Of a stretch of DNA of 64,000 nt, positions 62,721 through 64,000 are shown in pieces. Numbering within the stretch: position 1 is the stretch's first letter; each line of letters starts with the position of its first letter. The stretch lies in contig NC_054704.1 in assembly GCF_016097555.1 (NCBI RefSeq), positions 72,997,827 through 73,061,826 on the forward strand, read 5' to 3'. The position numbers were made by a program, and so were the translations under genes. Source of the stretch: Gigantopelta aegis (lineage: Eukaryota; Mollusca; Gastropoda; Neomphalida; Peltospiridae). The notes beneath the pieces are model-generated. The model was given only the letters and a program-made list of their open reading frames with translations. It did not search any database and had not been told where the DNA came from.

Positions 62721-63399
62721 TAAAAAAAAATCTAATTTTGTTATATTATTGAAATAGGCCATAATTAGTAATTGCAAAGTGTCTGATCACTATTACTTGT
62801 TGTTGTTTTTATTGTTTGTAGAACCTATACAATTTAGTACCATCCACAAATTAAAATAAATTATTATTTTAAAAAAAATCTATAAATGAAGAAATAAAGA
62901 ACGAAGGAAAAGAACAAACAAGTAAATAAACAATTAAATTCATATCTGCATACATATACATCTGCACAAGTTCGCTCATTGCATTTAATTGTTGACATTC
63001 TATAAATGACTATTATTAATGAATCGATTTGCAGTCATGCTTGCTTTGTGCCATATTATAAGGATCCAATTGTATTGGTGAAAATTACAAGTATCTTGGT
63101 CTGGGTGTGTTTATTTTGGTATCATTAGAAGCGCCGCGTTTCGTAGAACATCTGTTAAAATCAGCTTTCGGGAATTTTTATCAGACGTATTAATGTTTTA
63201 AGCAATTTTAAAGGAAAATAAACCAAGGTTTATCGTGATAGACTACTTTCAACTGGGTGTTTGCTTAATTAGTTACGTTATTTGTGGTTGTGTCTGCGAC
63301 AGGGTGAGGATGACTGCCCATGGAATCAAGCTTGATACGACTGGCTGCCCGTCTGCAGTCGTAACTAATAACAAAAGAAAATAAAGTTTGCGAGTGAGT
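62721..63399. other. No gene; AT-rich
   Basis: Ends with a short GAGT run (63390-63406). Nothing else recognised. Confidence 0.45.
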
Positions 63400-63600
63400 G
63401 AGTGAGTTAAAGTATTTACGTGCATATATGCCACGAAGGCTTCACGCACGCCTATCTCGGGCTTAATCTCTGACTTTCGCCAGTGACTAAGTCCGGAACA
63501 GGAGGGGGGGGGGGGGGGGGGTAAGTTTGAAGTGGGCGGAATTTGGAATATTTTTTTTAATAAGGACTAAAAGGCCTAAGTCTACGGAGAATAACCTGCA
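63400..63600 (+). repeat. Dispersed repeat with internal G tract, plus copy
   Basis: CACGCACGCCTATCTCGGGC, CTGACTTTCGCCAGTGACTA, then 18 G (63504-63521) and GTAAGTTTGAAGTGGGCGG. Matches the reverse of 56510-56660. Confidence 0.75.
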
Positions 63601-63794
63601 CCCCAATCATGTCCGGACTAAGAAATTAAATCCAAAAGTAAAATTGGCTGCTCGGCCTAAAAGGTTTTACGTTAATTTGAGCAATTGAACGGGCAACAAA
63701 GTAAAGTGCGTTGGACTATTTACAAAAAAAAATCAACATAAACATTTTGAACCACGGCCAAATTTTTTAAAGTCCAACTAAGCCCAAAAAGGAG

Positions 63795-64000
63795 GTTACC
63801 TGTCCTAGGTAAGGTTGGCTTCTACTTCGGGGAGGCTGGAGATTCCCGGAGTGACGGTAGCAGATGTTGCCGCTGACGTAGAGTCCGAACAACAGTGGAG
63901 TAGTCGGGGCCGCAGACTGCACTGACCATCTTGTGTATGGATCTGTTGTCGATCTTGGCGAACAAGATGCACTGCCTGAAGGTCTGCTCCCTCTTGTGCG
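63795..64000 (-). CDS. Possible exon of an unrecognised gene (edge of window)
   Basis: The base composition becomes coding-like (balanced GC, no repeat match). One minus-strand frame reads FRQCILFAKIDNRSIHKMVS..CGPDYSTVV and ends PASPK before a stop. Another stays open to a CAG/GTAACC donor at about 63800. I cannot decide between a terminal exon in the first frame and an internal exon in the second, and recognise no family. It would be the downstream end of a minus-strand gene lying to the right. Confidence 0.3.

Overview
This is AT-rich, intron-rich animal DNA. Two housekeeping genes are spread over long introns packed with repeats. Tails of the type TTTAACGACACCACTAGAGC, tRNA-headed SINEs, TTAA elements and DIRS-type retroelements are what I would expect in a mollusc genome, probably a gastropod. 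The phylum is inferred from repeat style, not proven.

Left part (1 to about 35.7 kb, minus strand): cytosolic arginyl-tRNA synthetase (RARS1). I found ten coding exons, from the start codon at 35675 down to the exon at 7719-7828. They cover the leucine-zipper N-terminus, the domain before the active site, the HIGH motif and much of the catalytic core. Every intron phase checks. The C-terminal third must lie beyond position 1. Intron 1 is about 14 kb. Introns hold SINEs, a complete-ended Tc1 copy, a decayed copy of a RARS1 exon, minisatellites that run up to splice donors, and a 6 kb DIRS-type element starting 13 bp from a donor.

Middle and right (36-49 kb, plus strand): AKAP17A, an RRM-like splicing-associated protein with a charged coiled coil. 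It has four coding exons (43019-47906; 486 aa) and a repeat-rich 3' UTR. It sits head-to-head with RARS1, so 35.68-36.1 kb probably holds a shared promoter. Its 5' intron holds a 1.2 kb TTAA element with another copy of itself inserted in reverse at a TTAA.

Right part (49-64 kb): no confident host gene. It holds dispersed repeats, two pogo-like MITEs, a 150 bp hairpin, a 61 bp minisatellite, G-tract repeats and a second, distantly related DIRS-type element (about 57.97-62.72 kb). A possible unrecognised exon lies at the extreme right edge on the minus strand.

The most notable pattern is how often mobile or tandem DNA lies within a few tens of bases of a 5' splice donor: the DIRS element, two minisatellites, a piggyBac-type MITE and a truncated MITE.
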